From CAYONP01 sp964405335 (GTDB taxonomy: Bacteria; Armatimonadota; UBA10988), in the NCBI GenBank assembly GCA_964405335.1, contig CAYONP010000098.1, positions 1-20,300 of the forward strand: DNA of 20,300 bases, given 5' to 3'. Shown here piece by piece: positions 13,212-20,300 of the stretch. The notes under the pieces were generated by a model that had not been told where the DNA came from, ran no database searches, and worked only from the letters and a program-made list of their open reading frames with translations. Position 1 is the stretch's first letter. Every line of letters begins with the position of its first letter. The translations under genes were made by a program, and so were the position numbers.

Positions 13212-15461
13212 ATGCCGCGCCTCTTGGCCTTGCTGCTCCTGCTCGCCGGCACCGGCCGGGCGCAGGATGAGTCGGCGCTGAAGAAGGTCGTCGCCACCGT
13301 CCGCCCGGCGGTGGTGCTGGTCGAATCCGACCTGGCCGACGGCCACCGGCGCTACGGCACCGGCTTCCTCGTCTCGTCCGACGGACTGGTCGCCACCGCC
13401 GAGCCGGTCTGTCGACTGGCCGTCCATGTGGCCTGTTACTACCGCAACCAGCAGCGCATCGCCGCCCGGCTGGTCGCCGTCGACGAGGAGCTCGAGCTGG
13501 CCCTGCTGCGGCTGGTCACGCCGGGCGAGTATCCGACCGTCAGTCTGGCCGACAGCACGCAACAGGTGGCCGAGGGTGTTGCCGTCGGGCTCTGCGCCTA
13601 CCCGCCGCCGGCGCGGCTGTTGGCCCTCGGCATCGGGCTCGACAGCCAGGCGCGCTACGGCACCGTGAGTGCGCTGCTGCGTGGCGATACGCCGGCCAAC
13701 CGCGAGCGCCACGCCGTGCTGGCGGTCGACCTGCCGGCGGCCGACGGCGACGTCGGCGCGCCGCTGTTCCGCGCCGATAATGGCCGCGTCGTCGGCCTCT
13801 CGCTCGGCGCCCGCGGCGGAGTCAGTGTCGCCGCGCCGAGCAACCAGATTGCCGCCCTGGCCCAGCGGGCCGGCGCGTCGCTGCGCCCGGCGCCGCTGCG
13901 CTGGGGCGATCCGCGCTGCAACCTCGAACCGGGCCTGGCCACCACGCTCAAGCTGCTCCGCGACGACGGCGAGCTGTCGACTTCGTTCATCACCCCGGTC
14001 GATTACGACCGCCAGCCCGCCGCGGCGACCGAGGCGCTCGAGTACCTGGTCCCCGCCTTCGGCTATCTGCCGGCCATCTGCGCGCCGCCGCTGGTCGACG
14101 GGTCACGGCTCTATGTCGCCGGGCTCGACGAGCGGGTACGCTGCCTGCACCAGCGGCGGCTGGGCACCAGTGTCGACTGGGAGCAGCAGCTCGACTATCC
14201 GGTGGTCATGCGCCCGGCGCTCGACGGCGAGCGGCTGATTGTCGCCACCGGCGACCTCGACCCCGCCGGCCAGGCGCGGGCGCGCTCGCGGCAACTGGTC
14301 CGCACGATTGCCAGCGGGGTCGGTTACTCGGGCGTGGTGGTGCCCTTTGCCGGGGCCATCAGCAGCCTGATCCGCCTGTTCGGCAACATGTTCTATGACG
14401 AGAAGCCGCGCCGCGAGCTGCACACCTTCGGCCGCGTCTACATCCTCCGCCGCGCCGACGGGGGCGTCGAGCGGCGGCTCGAGACCGCCTATCCCAGCCA
14501 GCCGGCGGCCGGCGGCGGGGTGGCCTATCTCGGCTCGCTCGGCCTGCTTCAGGCGGTGCGGCTGAGCGACGGCGAGCCGCTCTGGCGGGTGGGCAACCTC
14601 GAGGACAAGCTCGACAGCCGGGTCTGGTACCAGCCGGCGCTCGGCGGCGACGGGCGGCTCTACACCTTCGAGGTGCCCGTCTTTCTCGCCATCGAGAACT
14701 TCGAGAGTCCGGCGCGGACCTACTTCCTGATGGCCGGACGGCGGCACCAGGAGCCCGGCGAGGGGCTCGAGAACCGCGCCCTGCTGCGCTGCCGCGACCC
14801 GGCCACCGGCGCCGTGCAGTGGACCGCGCCGCTCGGCCGGGTCTATGACTACGCCCACCCCCTGGCCACCGACCTGCTGCTCGATACCGCCGGCGGGCGG
14901 GCCTGGTGCCAGCTCGGGCCCGTCGTGATGGCCGTCGACCTGCGCGCCGGCAAGCTGCTCTGGCCCGAGGCGGCGGCGCTCGACCGCTCGTTCGAGACCC
15001 TGGCCCGCACCGAGTGGGAGCGCAAGCAGCGGCAGCAGGAGGCGGGAGCGGTCAAACCGCACCTGATCAACGGCTACCTGAGTGGCACCAGCCGCGGGCT
15101 GCTGCGCGCCGGCGAGCGGCTCTACCACGGCGCCCACGCGCTCGAGACCGAGCGCGCCGAGGCGACCGAGCTGCGCTGCCTGAACGCCGGCACGGGCGAG
15201 CTGCTCGGCACCGTCGAGGCCGCCGGCCGCGTCACCGGCGCCGCGGTGCGCGACGGCGTGCTCTACTTCGCCTCGAGCGAGCCCGACCTGGAGCCAGGCC
15301 GCCCGCCGGCCTGGCTGCACGCGGTGCGCGAGAGCGACCGCGCGCCGCTCTGGCGGCTGCGCCTGCCGGCGCCGGGGATCACCGACCCACCGGCCGTCGT
15401 CGGTGATACCATCTACTTCTGCGACCAGAACGGGCTGTTCCAGGTGCCGCGACCGAGGTGA
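13212..15461 (+). CDS. Secreted pseudo-trypsin/HtrA domain fused to a PQQ-like propeller
   Basis: The 749-residue protein has a signal peptide (MPRLLALLLLLAGTGRAQ). Residues about 20-215 follow the HtrA/trypsin pattern: VVATVRPAVVLVES, GTGFLVSSDGLVATAEPV, VAVDEELELALLRL and ADGDVGAPLFRADNGRVVGL. The catalytic His position (TNAHVV in HtrA) is Pro65, the Asp of DLAVL is Glu95, and the Ser of GNSGGP is Val181, so it should be proteolytically dead. Residues about 270-749 contain propeller-type blades (LYVAGLDERVRCLHQ, LQAVRLSDGEPLWRV, AVQWTAPLG, VMAVDLRAGKLLWPE, APLWRLRLPAP), the PQQ/WD40-like type. A binding or scaffold role outside the cytoplasm is inferred. The ATG at 13212 has GGAGG 5 nt upstream; a GTG at 13194 is less likely. 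A Tat-exported protein gene follows 6 bp later. Confidence 0.85.
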   Translation: MPRLLALLLLLAGTGRAQDESALKKVVATVRPAVVLVESDLADGHRRYGTGFLVSSDGLVATAEPVCRLAVHVACYYRNQQRIAARLVAVDEELELALLRLVTPGEYPTVSLADSTQQVAEGVAVGLCAYPPPARLLALGIGLDSQARYGTVSALLRGDTPANRERHAVLAVDLPAADGDVGAPLFRADNGRVVGLSLGARGGVSVAAPSNQIAALAQRAGASLRPAPLRWGDPRCNLEPGLATTLKLLRDDGELSTSFITPVDYDRQPAAATEALEYLVPAFGYLPAICAPPLVDGSRLYVAGLDERVRCLHQRRLGTSVDWEQQLDYPVVMRPALDGERLIVATGDLDPAGQARARSRQLVRTIASGVGYSGVVVPFAGAISSLIRLFGNMFYDEKPRRELHTFGRVYILRRADGGVERRLETAYPSQPAAGGGVAYLGSLGLLQAVRLSDGEPLWRVGNLEDKLDSRVWYQPALGGDGRLYTFEVPVFLAIENFESPARTYFLMAGRRHQEPGEGLENRALLRCRDPATGAVQWTAPLGRVYDYAHPLATDLLLDTAGGRAWCQLGPVVMAVDLRAGKLLWPEAAALDRSFETLARTEWERKQRQQEAGAVKPHLINGYLSGTSRGLLRAGERLYHGAHALETERAEATELRCLNAGTGELLGTVEAAGRVTGAAVRDGVLYFASSEPDLEPGRPPAWLHAVRESDRAPLWRLRLPAPGITDPPAVVGDTIYFCDQNGLFQVPRPR

Positions 15462-15467
15462 CCGAAC

Positions 15468-15992
15468 ATGGCCGTCGAGCTGTCACGGCGCGAGTTCCTC
15501 ATCGCCGGTGCCGCGCTCGCCGCCGTGCGGGCCGGCGCCGCCGCCGAGCCGCGGCCGCGCCTCGGGCCGGCAGTGGCCGTCGCGGCGCTCGACCGAGGCG
15601 GCCTGCGCTGGTTCCCAGGCGCCGCCGAGCGACTGCCCGTCGCCGGAGCCGTGGTGCTCGCCGGCGAGCCGCTCAGCGACCCACTCGCCCTGCCCCTGCT
15701 GGCCGTCGGTGGCGACGGCCGGCGCCAGCTCTGCTTCGCGCTCAGCGGCGGCTCGCTTCGACTGGTTGCTCGGCCGGCCGGCGCGCAAGCCGCGGGCATC
15801 GCTCACCGCTCGCCGGCGCCGCGCCACCTGGCTGCCGACGCGCCGCGGCCGGCGCGCGGTCAGGTCGGCGATGCGCTGCTGCTCGGCCGGCCGGCCGAGT
15901 GGCTGGTCTATGCCTGGCGATCGCCCGGCGGCGAGGAGTATCTCCTGGCGCATCGCACCGCGCCAATCGTCGCGCGCGCTACCGGAGCTTGA
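15468..15992 (+). CDS. Small Tat-exported protein of unknown function
   Basis: The 174-residue product starts with a twin-arginine signal (LSRREFLIAGAALAAVRAGAAA, residues 5-26), so it should be exported folded, perhaps with a cofactor or partner. The mature part contains hydrophobic phrases (WFPGAAERLPVAGAVVLAG, LCFALSGGSLRLVARPAG, EWLVYAWRSPGGEEYLLAHR) and no catalytic motif that I recognise. The ATG at 15468 is 6 bp after the propeller-protein stop, with GAGG about 9 nt upstream, so the two are probably cotranscribed and may act together. Its last 14 bp overlap the convergent Hsp70-like gene. A C-terminally shortened version of a longer protein is possible, because the frame ends within that overlap. 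Confidence 0.7.
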   Translation: MAVELSRREFLIAGAALAAVRAGAAAEPRPRLGPAVAVAALDRGGLRWFPGAAERLPVAGAVVLAGEPLSDPLALPLLAVGGDGRRQLCFALSGGSLRLVARPAGAQAAGIAHRSPAPRHLAADAPRPARGQVGDALLLGRPAEWLVYAWRSPGGEEYLLAHRTAPIVARATGA

Positions 15993-17634
15993 CCACCGCC
16001 TGCCGGTCCATCAGCAGCGTGTTGTTGTCCAGGTCGCGCACCGTGGCGACCAGGTAGCGGTCGCCGTTGACCCCGAAGCCGATGTGCAGCCGGGCGTCGC
16101 GCCGGTCGGGGCTGTAGGGCGGCTTGAGCTTGCCCAGCGTCGGGTCGGCCTCGTTGAGACAGACGATCACCGGTTCGTCGCTGCGGCGGTCGAGCACGCG
16201 CAGGCGGCTGTTCTCGTCGAAGACAATCTCCTTCTGCGCCCCGGCCGCGCGGGCCAGCTCGCAGATGCGCAGCTCAAACTCGGCCGCCGGCTCGCCGCGC
16301 GGGCAGGTCGGGTGGAAGTAATCCTCCCAGATGATCGGCTCGGTCGGGTAGGGCGTGCCGCGGGGGATGATCACCGGATACTCGGGCTGTTTCGACTCGC
16401 GGTCGAAGATCAGCAGCGCATAGTCGTGGCGGATGAAGTCCTGCACCTTGTGGCCCGAGGCGAACACCACCGAGCCGTAGGCGACCGCCTCGAACGGCAG
16501 CCAGTCGCGCAGCGAGCCGCGGCCGAACAGCTCTTCGAGCAAGGTGTGGACCTCGGGCAGCAGGCTCGAGCCGCCGACCACGATGACCTCGTCGATGTCC
16601 TCTTTGGCCACGCCCTTGGTCGCCGCCTCGGCCAGGGCCAGCTCGATGGTCCGCTGCATGTCGCTGTACAGCCCGTGCTCGCGCAGCAGCTCAATCAGTT
16701 GGTCACGGCTCAGCTCGGGGCGGTCCTTGCCCCTCATGCCGAGCTCGATCATGACCCGGTCCTGCAACGTGAGCTGGCAGACTTCCTGGCTGTAGAGCGA
16801 CTCCTTCAGCTCCTGGCAGCCGTCGAGCAGGGCCTGGTACCATTCGGTGCCGCGCCACAGCGCCGGGTCGATCCCGGCCTGGCGGGCGAAATGCTCGAGC
16901 AGCCAGACATCGACGTTGTTGCCGCCGAGGTTGAGCCCCTGTTTGGCCACCACCTCGGCCGGGGTGCCGGCCTTGCCCGGCCCGGTGGTGCGCACCACCG
17001 CGCAGTGCAGCGTGCCGCCGCCGAAGTCGAACACCAGCAGGTTCAGCTCGCGCTCGGTGTTCAGCCCATAGCCCAGCGCCGCGGCGACCGGCTCATCGAC
17101 CATCTGGATCCGCCGCACGCCGAGCCGCTCGAGGATGTCGCGCAGCTCGGCGCGGTAGGTTTCAAAGGCGTCGACCGGCACGGTCACGGTCAGGTCACGG
17201 ATCTTCTCGTGGTAGTTCTCATGCGCGGCACGGAGCAGCTCGCGGATGTAGATCCGGGTGACCTCACGCGCCGACCAGGCCTTGCCGTTGGCCCGGGTCA
17301 TGATCCGCGTCGCCTCGCGGCCGAGCAGCGGCTTGAAGCTCTCGACGTAGTTCTTCGACGGCCCGTCCCAGGTCATCTCGAGCGCGACTCGCCCGATGTG
17401 CGCCTGACGACCGAGCAGCCAGCGCCGCTCGACGAACGGCCAACGGCCGAGCTGGCTGCGCCAGTCGTTGCCGTGGTAGAGGTAGATGGCCGAGGGAATG
17501 ACCGGCGTTTCGGTCAGGCCCATCGAGCGCGAGATCTCCGGCAGCGGCAGCAGCCGCGGCTCCGCACGCTCCTGGTCCCACATCGACAGGACGCTGTTGG
17601 TGGTGCCGAGATCGAGTCCCCAGACCGTCGCCAT
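15979..17634 (-). CDS. Hsp70 (DnaK)-like ATPase lacking a helical lid
   Basis: The 551-residue protein carries the Hsp70 nucleotide-binding signatures: phosphate-1 GLDLGTTNS (residues 6-14), Lys101 in VESFKPLLGR, VPVDAFETYRAELRDIL, MVDEPVAAALGYG, phosphate-2 VFDFGGGT (201-208) and adenosine VVGGSSLLPEV. After about residue 410 there is a beta-rich segment with alternating strands (YPVIIPRGTPYPTEPI, FELRICELAR, RLHIGFGVNGDRYLVATV). It resembles a substrate-binding beta-domain but lacks the alpha-helical lid and the disordered tail of DnaK, which is about 90 residues longer. It is probably an ATP-driven chaperone-like or actin-like protein; no DnaJ or GrpE gene is nearby. The ATG is at 17632-17634. 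It converges with and overlaps the Tat-protein gene by 14 bp. Confidence 0.85.
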   Translation of the reverse strand: MATVWGLDLGTTNSVLSMWDQERAEPRLLPLPEISRSMGLTETPVIPSAIYLYHGNDWRSQLGRWPFVERRWLLGRQAHIGRVALEMTWDGPSKNYVESFKPLLGREATRIMTRANGKAWSAREVTRIYIRELLRAAHENYHEKIRDLTVTVPVDAFETYRAELRDILERLGVRRIQMVDEPVAAALGYGLNTERELNLLVFDFGGGTLHCAVVRTTGPGKAGTPAEVVAKQGLNLGGNNVDVWLLEHFARQAGIDPALWRGTEWYQALLDGCQELKESLYSQEVCQLTLQDRVMIELGMRGKDRPELSRDQLIELLREHGLYSDMQRTIELALAEAATKGVAKEDIDEVIVVGGSSLLPEVHTLLEELFGRGSLRDWLPFEAVAYGSVVFASGHKVQDFIRHDYALLIFDRESKQPEYPVIIPRGTPYPTEPIIWEDYFHPTCPRGEPAAEFELRICELARAAGAQKEIVFDENSRLRVLDRRSDEPVIVCLNEADPTLGKLKPPYSPDRRDARLHIGFGVNGDRYLVATVRDLDNNTLLMDRQAVVKLR

Positions 17635-17678
17635 CAGCCGCTGATCCTCTTCGCCGCCGTGCCGGCACGTGCCGCCTC

Positions 17679-17684
17679 ATCGTA
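17679..17684 (-). promoter_or_regulatory. Possible -10 site (TACGAT) before the Hsp70-like gene
   Basis: In the 92-bp gap between the diguanylate cyclase stop and the Hsp70-like ATG, the minus strand reads CTACGATG, about 45 nt upstream of the start codon. There is no convincing -35 element. A GC-rich inverted stretch (17708-17724) nearer the cyclase stop could help end the cyclase transcript. Confidence 0.25.
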
Positions 17685-17726
17685 GCCCTCGGCGCGGGCG
17701 ATTATTCGCCGGCCGGCGCCGGAGAC

Positions 17727-18905
17727 CTACCCGACCACCCGGTTGCGCCCGGCGTCCTTCGCGCGGTAGACCGCATCATCCGCATGTTGGCGCAGCGCGT
17801 CGGGTGAGTCCGCATCGGTCGGAAAGCAGGCCACCCCCGCGCTGAGCGTCAGCCGGCCGGGCCGCCCGGTGCCGGGCGCGGCGAAGTCGTGCTGCTCGAC
17901 GCTCTCGCGCAGGCGGTCGAGCAGGCTCATCGCTTGTTCTTTGCCGGTCTCGGGCAGCAGGATGACGAACTCCTCGCCGCCGTAGCGCGCCACCGTGTCG
18001 GTGCTGCGCAGGCCGCTGGAGAGCAGCCGCGCCACCTGCTGCAGCGCCAGGTCGCCGGCGGGGTGGCCGAAGCTGTCGTTGTAGGCCTTGAAGTGATCGA
18101 CATCGAGCATGGCAAAGGCCAGCTCGCGGTCATAGCGCGCCGCACGGTCGACCTCGAGGTGCAGCCGTTCCTCGAGGAACCCGCGGTTGTAGACACCGGT
18201 CAGCGCATCGAGGATGGCCGCCGTGCGCAGCTCCCGCGCGCGGCGGACGCTGAAGGTGGCGATCAGCCCGGCACAGGCGAAGAGCAGCAGGCGGAGCAAC
18301 TGCAGCGAGGCGTCGTAGGCGCCGTCCTGCCCCGGCCCGGCGCTGAGCGGCATGGCCACGACGACGATGATCAGATACTGCACCGCCGCCAGCAGCGTGG
18401 CCATGACCGTCAGGCGGTGGTTGTAGCGCAGGCCGGCGAGGGCGATGGCGAGCAGGTAGAGCGGCGTGCCGATCGGGTTGTCGAGCGCCAGCTCGGGCAG
18501 GTCGGCGACCAACATGCTGGCCAGGCCGCCGGTGATCAGCGTGATGTCGGCGGTGACGCTGAGGTAACCGAGTCGGGTGCGGTACCAGCCACGGCGGATC
18601 AGCAGCAGCAGCACCAGGCTGTGCACCGCGCCGAGGCCGAAGCAGGCGAGCAGGACCAGGCGACCTTCGGCCAGGCGCGCGGTGGGCAGCGGCTGAGCGA
18701 GCATGTAGGCCGCGCCGACGGCGCAGAAGACCAGCCGGCCGAAGCTCAGCGCGCGCTCGTTGACGGTGGTCTCGTCGAGCATCAGGTTGAGCCGGGTGCG
18801 GACGCTCTCGGAGGCGGGCACCGGCCGCACCGCGGCGGCGGGTCGCGCGCCGGCGGGGGGCTGATTGATGTGGCTCATCGCGGTCTCAAGCGTGCCGCTC
18901 GACAT
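17727..18905 (-). CDS. Membrane diguanylate cyclase (GGDEF)
   Basis: The 392-residue protein makes the second messenger c-di-GMP from two GTP. Residues about 50-215 hold roughly six hydrophobic helices (FGRLVFCAVGAAYML, LVLLACFGLGAVHSLVLLLLI, LLAAVQYLIIVVVAM, LLRLLLFACAGLIATF), with no known sensor signature. The GGDEF domain follows (ILDALTGVYNRGFLEERL, LDVDHFKAYNDSFGH), with an intact GGEEF active site at 309-313. An RxxD inhibitory I-site (R300-S-T-D303) sits exactly five residues before it, so product inhibition is expected. Start at 18905 (MSSGTLETAM) or at the internal Met (18878) cannot be decided, because both have weak ribosome sites. It diverges from the secreted-protein gene at 18992. 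Confidence 0.92.
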   Translation of the reverse strand: MSSGTLETAMSHINQPPAGARPAAAVRPVPASESVRTRLNLMLDETTVNERALSFGRLVFCAVGAAYMLAQPLPTARLAEGRLVLLACFGLGAVHSLVLLLLIRRGWYRTRLGYLSVTADITLITGGLASMLVADLPELALDNPIGTPLYLLAIALAGLRYNHRLTVMATLLAAVQYLIIVVVAMPLSAGPGQDGAYDASLQLLRLLLFACAGLIATFSVRRARELRTAAILDALTGVYNRGFLEERLHLEVDRAARYDRELAFAMLDVDHFKAYNDSFGHPAGDLALQQVARLLSSGLRSTDTVARYGGEEFVILLPETGKEQAMSLLDRLRESVEQHDFAAPGTGRPGRLTLSAGVACFPTDADSPDALRQHADDAVYRAKDAGRNRVVG

Positions 18906-18960
18906 GCTGCTTTCGAGCCGAACTCGGCGCGGGAGTTGCGCGCGCCGGCGTGGTTGAGTC

Positions 18961-18966
18961 TATGAT
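18961..18966 (+). promoter_or_regulatory. Possible -10 site (TATGAT)
   Basis: TATGAT, a five-of-six match to TATAAT, lies 25 nt before the ATG at 18992 in the 86-bp divergent gap. A weak TTGCGC at 18936-18941 would give a 19-nt spacer. It shares the CTAYGATG word with the sites at 4749 and 17684. Confidence 0.4.
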
Positions 18967-18991
18967 GGAGATCGGGCCGACGGAGTCTCTC

Positions 18992-20032
18992 ATGCGGATC
19001 CTGCTCCTCCTCGTCTGTGGCGTTGCCGCCGCCGCACAACAGCCGGTCGATCTGCGCTACCGTTACGCGCCCGGTGGCGAGCTGTCGTACCTGACCACGG
19101 TCAGCGTCACCGGCAGCGTGGCCGGGGCGCAGGGCGGCGGCGAAGCGCAGCGCATGCCGCTGGCCATCGATCTCGAGGACCAAGTGGTCTATCGGGTGTT
19201 GGCGGTCGACGATGAAGGCGACGCGACGATCGAACTGCAGCTCCGCTCGCTGCACCTCGGCGCCGGCGGGCTGGTCGGCGGCGAGGGCTTCAGCCTGCGC
19301 GTGGCCGACGACCAGAGCGTGACCGTCGAAATGGCCGGCCAGACCTACGAAGGCCAGGTGCCGGCCGAGGGCGATCAGCCCGACGGCACGCCGCTGGCGA
19401 TGGGCATCACCCTCGGCCAGTTGCTCGAGGCGACGCGGCCGAGCGTGATCACCGTCGCGCCGACGGGTGAGCTGATTGAGCAGCAGGATCCGCTCTGGCC
19501 CGAGCGCCTGCAGGCCGTGCCGCTGCTCGGGCAGATCATCGGCGTGGTACGCGGCAGCAGCATCTTGCCGCCGCCGCTGCCGGGCGAGAGCATGGCCTTT
19601 GGCGGGAGCTGGGACCAGCCGCGCCTGGTGCCGCTGCCCGGCGGTGACGGCACGTATGAGCTGCAGATGGCGTACACGCTGGAGCAGTTCGAGACCATCG
19701 GCGCGTTCGAGACCGCGCGGATCGCCCTCAACGGTGACGGGATGGTGCTCGAGCAGCCGTTCTCGCTCGAGGTCATGCGCGGCATGGAGCTGCCGATGAA
19801 CATGACCGAGCTGCACCAGGATCTGACCGGCGCGGCGTTCTTCGACCCGGCCGCCGGCGCGCTGGTCGAGCTGCGGATCGAGACCGACATCGCCTTCCAC
19901 GCCGAGAGCCGCATGGCCGGGCTCGACCTCGGGCTCGACGCCGAGCTGAAGGTCAAGAGCACCACCATGCTGCTCAAGACCGCCGACGCCGGCCTGCCGC
20001 CGGCGCCGGCCGAGGCGGTGCCGGCCGGGTGA
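18992..20032 (+). CDS. Secreted protein of unknown function (possibly DUF6263-like)
   Basis: The 346-residue protein has a signal peptide (MRILLLLVCGVAAAAQ). The mature part is beta-strand-rich with alternating polar and hydrophobic residues: VDLRYRYAPGGELSYLTTV, LAIDLEDQVVYRVLAVDDEGDATIELQL, TYELQMAYTLEQFETIGAFET and GALVELRIETDIAFHAES. The pattern of a repeated long beta sheet with a late FFDPAAGALVEL is like the DUF6263-type secreted proteins common in Planctomycetota and Bacteroidota, but I cannot confirm the match. There are no catalytic motifs, no lipobox and no transmembrane segment. The ATG at 18992 has GGAG 6 nt upstream; an earlier in-frame start at 18950 lacks a signal-peptide N-terminus. 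The stop codon lies at the edge of the 209-bp repeat that follows. Confidence 0.82.
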   Translation: MRILLLLVCGVAAAAQQPVDLRYRYAPGGELSYLTTVSVTGSVAGAQGGGEAQRMPLAIDLEDQVVYRVLAVDDEGDATIELQLRSLHLGAGGLVGGEGFSLRVADDQSVTVEMAGQTYEGQVPAEGDQPDGTPLAMGITLGQLLEATRPSVITVAPTGELIEQQDPLWPERLQAVPLLGQIIGVVRGSSILPPPLPGESMAFGGSWDQPRLVPLPGGDGTYELQMAYTLEQFETIGAFETARIALNGDGMVLEQPFSLEVMRGMELPMNMTELHQDLTGAAFFDPAAGALVELRIETDIAFHAESRMAGLDLGLDAELKVKSTTMLLKTADAGLPPAPAEAVPAG

Positions 20033-20091
20033 GCGGACCGGGCGGCCATGGTAGCGCGCGTTCGCCGAACGCGCGGCCGGCAGACCCCCAC
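20031..20091. repeat. 61-bp direct repeat, first copy
   Basis: The sequence from gagcggaccgggcggcc to cagacccccac recurs at 20240-20300 with one visible difference (GAGCGG versus GAGCGA). It contains a near-perfect palindrome, CGCGCGTTCG/CGAACGCGCG (20055-20064 and 20066-20075), separated by one base. The first two bases belong to the stop codon of the gene ending at 20032. Confidence 0.85.
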
Positions 20092-20208
20092 CCGCGACCC
20101 CTCCCCCGCGCGGCGCGGGAGAGGGGAGTCATGGCGGGAAGCAGGCGCCTTGAGCCCTGACTCCCCTCTCCCTGGCGCCGCGCCAGGGGGAGGGGTTGGG
20201 GGTGGGGG
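20085..20208. repeat. Large inverted repeat of C/G-rich arms
   Basis: The left arm (20085-20107, CCCCCACCC and CCCCTCCCCC) pairs with the right arm (20186-20208, GGGGGAGGGG and GGGGTGGGGG), with small mismatches. Inside are two smaller hairpins, cccgcgcggcgcggg at about 20105-20119 and ctggcgccgcgccag at about 20172-20186, plus the pair GGGGAGTCA (20124-20132) and TGACTCCCC (20158-20166). This looks like a dispersed intergenic element rather than a gene. It may also end the transcript of the upstream gene. Confidence 0.7.
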
Positions 20209-20239
20209 CACGCCGGCACGGCATCGCACCTGGGCGGGA

Positions 20240-20300
20240 GAGCGAACCGGGCGGCCATGGTAGCGCGCGTTCGCCGAACGCGCGGCCGGCAGACCCCCAC
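20240..20300. repeat. 61-bp direct repeat, second copy (runs to window edge)
   Basis: Second copy of 20031-20091 at an offset of 209 bp, ending at the last base of the window, with the same central palindrome at 20264-20284. The unit may continue as a tandem array beyond the window. No gene is visible in 20033-20300. Confidence 0.85.

Noticed and set aside
12470..13297. Long N-terminal extension of the ECF sigma frame
   Set aside because: It runs antisense through the DUF4287/DUF5655 gene and has no homologous pattern; the sigma homology begins near residue 10 of the GTG start at 12469.
15403..17685. 760-codon plus-strand open frame opposite the Hsp70-like gene
   Set aside because: The minus strand encodes a clear Hsp70; this frame has only low-complexity Arg/Ala/Gly composition and no domain signature.

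Overview
The window is GC-rich bacterial DNA, densely packed with genes. It looks like a chromosomal segment from an uncultured member of the Planctomycetota / Armatimonadota / Hydrogenedentota type of lineage. That guess rests on secreted sugar hydrolases, a secreted caspase-like protein, an ECF sigma operon, a large Uma2 family expansion and GGGGTCAGGTC palindromic elements. No rRNA or tRNA is present to fix the taxonomy, so the lineage is an inference. I see no tRNA, rRNA, CRISPR array, phage module or transposase.

Layout. (1) 1-4665, minus strand: a truncated secreted caspase-like protein, a secreted six-hairpin glycosidase-like protein and a secreted GH29-like/GATase-like hydrolase. Two related 83-84 bp palindromic elements separate them. 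(2) 4772-6603, plus strand: a CtBP-like 2-hydroxyacid dehydrogenase and a xylose-isomerase-like TIM-barrel protein with overlapping stop and start. They diverge from the hydrolases, and together these genes look like a carbohydrate-use locus. (3) 6643-10028, plus strand: six tandem Uma2 (DUF820) nuclease-fold genes of 555 bp each, repeating every 566-567 bp, with a 1,476-bp block present twice. (4) 10096-12469, minus strand: a tightly coupled four-gene operon of ECF sigma factor, membrane anti-sigma factor, membrane-anchored CnrX/Spy-like sensor and a secreted protein with four copies of a short motif in GGP-rich linkers. (5) 12590-15992, plus strand: a DUF4287/DUF5655 protein, a secreted trypsin-fold protein with all three catalytic residues replaced and a PQQ-like propeller, and a small Tat-exported protein. 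(6) 15979-18905, minus strand: a lidless Hsp70-like ATPase and a membrane diguanylate cyclase. (7) 18992-20032, plus strand: a secreted protein of unknown function. (8) 20031-20300: the start of a 209-bp repeat that runs off the window.

The best candidates for something undescribed are the CnrHYX-like operon with its unfamiliar fourth secreted product, the six-copy mosaic Uma2 array, the pseudo-protease/propeller fusion, and the paired palindromic elements placed exactly at gene 3' ends, one of which supplies a stop codon. Everything here is by-eye reading; no database search was run.
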